This document shows, piece by piece, positions 5,356 through 7,222 of a stretch of DNA of 7,222 nt. This DNA comes from CAG-791 sp045117315 (lineage in GTDB: Bacteria; Bacillota; Clostridia; Lachnospirales; Lachnospiraceae). Every line of letters begins with the position of its first letter. Positions within the stretch are counted from its first letter, which is position 1. Location: positions 1 through 7,222 of the forward strand of contig JBGUNJ010000195.1 in the NCBI GenBank assembly GCA_045117315.1. The letters are read 5' to 3'. The notes under the pieces were generated by a model, which was not told the origin of the DNA, searched no databases, and worked only from the letters and a program-made list of their open reading frames with translations. Made by a program: the position numbers and the translations under genes.

Positions 5356-7017
5356 TCAGTCTGTATTTTTCACTTCTGTCAGTCCGGCATCCTTCTCCGC
5401 AGCTTTTTCTGCCTGTTTGCCGTACGCTTCGCCGTCTGCCTTTTCTGCAGTGTCTCCGACCGGCGCGCCGTACGCTTTCCCGGCATCTTTATCCGCAGCT
5501 TTCTCTTCCGCCTCAGCCGCCTTCTTGATTGTTTTCTCAGCATCCGACCGGGCAGTTTCAGTCAGATCCTCGATCATGATCTTCTTCATATCGTCCCGCC
5601 CGGGGTTTTCCATGGCGGCGACGCGTCTGGCCTGATTCGTGATGATCTCCTCAAAGAGATTACGGACTTCGCGGGCATTGGCAAAATTCTCCCTCTCCGC
5701 AAGCTTCCTCTGCACGATCATGGCCCGGATCTGCGCCTTCACATCGTCCTCGGCCTCATAATCATATTTTTTGCAGTTCATATCGAAGATCCCCATCAGC
5801 TCATCGATAGTGTAATCGGGAAATTCGATATATTTATTGAAGCGTGATTTCAGGCCGGGGTTGCTGTTGATAAAGTTTTCCATGGGTTTTGTATAGCCCG
5901 CGACGATCACGACAAAGTCGTCGCGGTTGTCCTCCATGGCCTTGAGGATCGTGTCGATCGACTCCTGTCCGAAGGTATCGTCTTTGCGGGCCAGGGCATA
6001 GGCCTCATCGATAAAGAGGACGCCGCCCTTTGCCTCTTCGATCTTTTTGGCAGTCTTCAGAGCGGTCTGCCCCACATAGCCGGCGACCAGACCCGAGCGG
6101 TCCACTTCCACCAGCTGCCCCTTTGACAGGACACCGATCTGCTTGTAAAGCTGGGCCAGGATCCGGGCGACCGTCGTCTTGCCCGTTCCGGGATTGCCTG
6201 TAAATACCAGATGGAGCGATACGGGTACAGACTTCAGGCCTCCGTCCTTGCGCATCTTCTGGATCTTCACAAAAGCCATGAGCTCCTTGACGTCATGTTT
6301 GATCTTGGTCAGGCCGATCAGCTTGTCCAGCTCCTCCATAGGATCCTTCTCGGGTTCTTTCTCTTTCTCTTTTTCCTGTTCACCCGGCTGCGCCTGCTGA
6401 ACAGCCTGCTGCCCGGAGGCCCCCTGCGCAAAACCGTCCCCGGCTCCTGTTTCGGACATGGGATCAGCTGCCGGGCCGCCTGCCTGCCCGCCTGCGCCGC
6501 CGCTTCCGCCGCCGGCCAGTCCCGAAAACAGGTCTCCGTCACTGCCTGCCATCAGTCCGGGGTCTATTTCCGCCGGGTTTTTGCCAGTATCGGGGGAAGC
6601 CCCCTTCCCGGCTGTGCCTCTCCCGGTCAGGGAAGGCATCCCGTCATAGAGCGGGTTGTCCAGAAGAGACTGCACTTCTCTCAGGGCTTCGTTGGCCCTC
6701 TGAAGGGCGTCTGTCCTGGCATTCAGCTCCGAAGTGATCTCACGCCCCTTTGCCTCCAGTTCATCAAACCCGTCTCCGAAAGAAAGGCCGGCAGTCCCGG
6801 TCTTCTCTTTCGCCGGGCTGCTTCCACCGGCCCCGGCGCTCTTATTGCCTCCGCCGAAAGACATCTCCGGGCTCTCCGCTTTCGCCCCGCCGGAACCCGC
6901 TTCTTTTTTCCCGAAAAAATCCCCGAAAGTCCCTTTCAGGAAATTCTTTTCTGTATTCTGAAGAGCCTCCAGACGCTCTTTTTCTTTCTCCAACTCGGTC
7001 TTTTTCTTTGAACCCAT
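5356..7017 (-). CDS. CbxX/CfxQ (CbbX/SpoVK-like) AAA+ ATPase with low-complexity arms
   Basis: This is an AAA+ ATPase of the family that includes rubisco activase CbbX, sporulation protein SpoVK and ESX-associated EccA. Members remodel protein partners as ring oligomers. The core spans about residues 228-485. It holds Walker A GNPGTGKT (274-281), the pore-loop segment AGYVGQT (312-318), Walker B VLFIDEA (333-339), the sensor-1 region VVIVAGYTKPME (369-380), an arginine-finger candidate in LKSRFNKYIEFPDY (R392), and the sensor-2 type FANAREVRNLFEE (445-457). Residues 1-36 are a charged helix ending in FGDFFGKK. Residues 37-227 are Gly/Ala/Pro-rich with a possible coiled coil at 84-120. Residues 495-553 are a Lys/Glu/Ala tail. 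Typical CbbX is about 300 residues. The ATG at 7015-7017 has a GAGGAGAG site. Lacking rubisco or ESX genes nearby, its partner is unknown. Confidence 0.92.
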   Translation of the reverse strand: MGSKKKTELEKEKERLEALQNTEKNFLKGTFGDFFGKKEAGSGGAKAESPEMSFGGGNKSAGAGGSSPAKEKTGTAGLSFGDGFDELEAKGREITSELNARTDALQRANEALREVQSLLDNPLYDGMPSLTGRGTAGKGASPDTGKNPAEIDPGLMAGSDGDLFSGLAGGGSGGAGGQAGGPAADPMSETGAGDGFAQGASGQQAVQQAQPGEQEKEKEKEPEKDPMEELDKLIGLTKIKHDVKELMAFVKIQKMRKDGGLKSVPVSLHLVFTGNPGTGKTTVARILAQLYKQIGVLSKGQLVEVDRSGLVAGYVGQTALKTAKKIEEAKGGVLFIDEAYALARKDDTFGQESIDTILKAMEDNRDDFVVIVAGYTKPMENFINSNPGLKSRFNKYIEFPDYTIDELMGIFDMNCKKYDYEAEDDVKAQIRAMIVQRKLAERENFANAREVRNLFEEIITNQARRVAAMENPGRDDMKKIMIEDLTETARSDAEKTIKKAAEAEEKAADKDAGKAYGAPVGDTAEKADGEAYGKQAEKAAEKDAGLTEVKNTD

Positions 7018-7070
7018 TTCTATCTCTCCTCTATGAAAACATCCTCTCCGGAAAACTGATGACTATGTAT

Positions 7071-7079
7071 AGTATAGCA
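7071..7079 (-). promoter_or_regulatory. Extended -10 promoter for the AAA+ gene
   Basis: The minus strand reads TGCTATACT, a TGn extended -10 with TATACT (7071-7076), about 54 bases before the AAA+ start codon. No good -35 hexamer stands at 16-18 bases (best is CTCAAA-like), which is acceptable for extended -10 promoters. It is the only strong candidate in the 205 bases upstream of the gene. Predicted from sequence only. Confidence 0.45.
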
Positions 7080-7138
7080 TGCCGGAGCAATCGTTTGAGG
7101 AAAAACGGTGAAAAAGTCCAATCGCGAAAAGTCAGATG

Positions 7139-7176
7139 GTTACTATTCACGCCCTATCGAGGGCGTGAATAGTAAC
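7139..7176. repeat. Perfect 17-base inverted repeat with 4-base loop
   Basis: GTTACTATTCACGCCCT (7139-7155) is followed by the loop ATCG and its exact reverse complement AGGGCGTGAATAGTAAC (7160-7176). No long T-run follows on either strand, so it is not a textbook intrinsic terminator. It is long and perfect, which suggests either a dispersed palindromic repeat or a bidirectional transcript-end structure. It lies about 60 bases upstream of the -10 of the AAA+ gene. Confidence 0.85.
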
Positions 7177-7178
7177 TT

Positions 7179-7221
7179 GCGTTCGCCCATGCTGAATTCG
7201 CTTCGCGAATGGGGCGAACGC
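7179..7221. repeat. Nested inverted repeat (outer 10-base arms, inner hairpin) at the window edge
   Basis: The outer arms GCGTTCGCCC (7179-7188) and GGGCGAACGC (7212-7221) are perfectly complementary. They enclose a second perfect hairpin, ATTCGC (7196-7201) and GCGAAT (7205-7210), with a TTC loop. It begins three bases after the 17-base palindrome ends, so the two form one compound structured block. The block may continue beyond position 7222. The form is typical of REP-like or BIME-like intergenic repeats, but no second genomic copy can be checked here. Confidence 0.75.
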
Positions 7222-7222
7222 C

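Noticed and set aside
4071..5528. Long plus-strand open frame (485 codons) across the SDR gene
   Set aside because: It is the antisense of a clear SDR with complete cofactor and catalytic motifs. The translated product has no recognisable domain and is rich in Arg/Ser/His/Cys, as expected of a shadow frame.
6211..7011. Plus-strand open frames opposite the AAA+ gene
   Set aside because: Low-complexity GC-rich codons of the minus-strand gene leave the other frames open. No ribosome site or domain supports them.
7139..7221. CRISPR array or integron site
   Set aside because: The repeats are inverted and nested, not regularly spaced direct repeats with unique spacers, and no cas or integrase gene is present.

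Overview
The window is a single co-directional block of genes, all on the minus strand, so transcription runs from the right-hand end towards position 1. Gene order in that direction is: a CbxX/CfxQ (CbbX/SpoVK-like) AAA+ ATPase, a short-chain dehydrogenase/reductase (SDR), then the 5' part of an F1Fo ATP synthase operon: atpZ, atpI, atpB (a), atpE (c), atpF (b), atpH (delta) and the first 47 codons of atpA (alpha), which runs off the left edge. Organism: a moderately GC-rich anaerobic Firmicute of the Clostridia, most likely Lachnospiraceae-like. This is inferred from the atpZ-atpI-atpBEFHA order, strong GGAGG-type ribosome sites, the style of the c subunit, and intergenic palindromes of the kind common in such genomes. 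No marker here fixes the genus.

Right end (about 7018-7222): a cluster of strong palindromes, then a probable extended -10 promoter, then the AAA+ gene. The AAA+ protein has a canonical ATPase core between a long low-complexity N-terminal arm and a charged C-terminal tail. The SDR follows after 31 bases and starts with TTG. A 187-base gap then carries a likely sigma-A type promoter in front of atpZ, so the ATP synthase operon probably has its own promoter.

Middle (1655-4141): AtpZ and AtpI are the small membrane accessory proteins of the Fo sector. AtpI carries an unusual Gln/Thr/Glu/Ala-rich C-terminal extension of about 95 residues, partly encoded by a 36-base tandem repeat. The spacers here are long for an operon: 227 bases before atpI, 268 before atpB and 264 before atpE. 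The atpB-atpE spacer holds four separate inverted repeats, one lying directly against the atpE Shine-Dalgarno sequence.

Left end (1-1654): atpE, atpF and atpH are tightly packed (atpF and atpH overlap by 4 bases), followed by atpA. Together these genes encode the ion-conducting a subunit, the rotor c-ring, and the peripheral stalk (b and delta), leading into the F1 head. The c subunit has a second glutamate (E34) in the ion site beside the usual E67, with T68 and Y72. This matches the two-carboxylate Na+-binding motif known from Fusobacterium nucleatum, so the enzyme is probably sodium-coupled. Nothing in the window looks like a wholly new system. The most interesting points are the two-carboxylate rotor, the extended AtpI, the structured atpB-atpE spacer and the terminal palindrome cluster.
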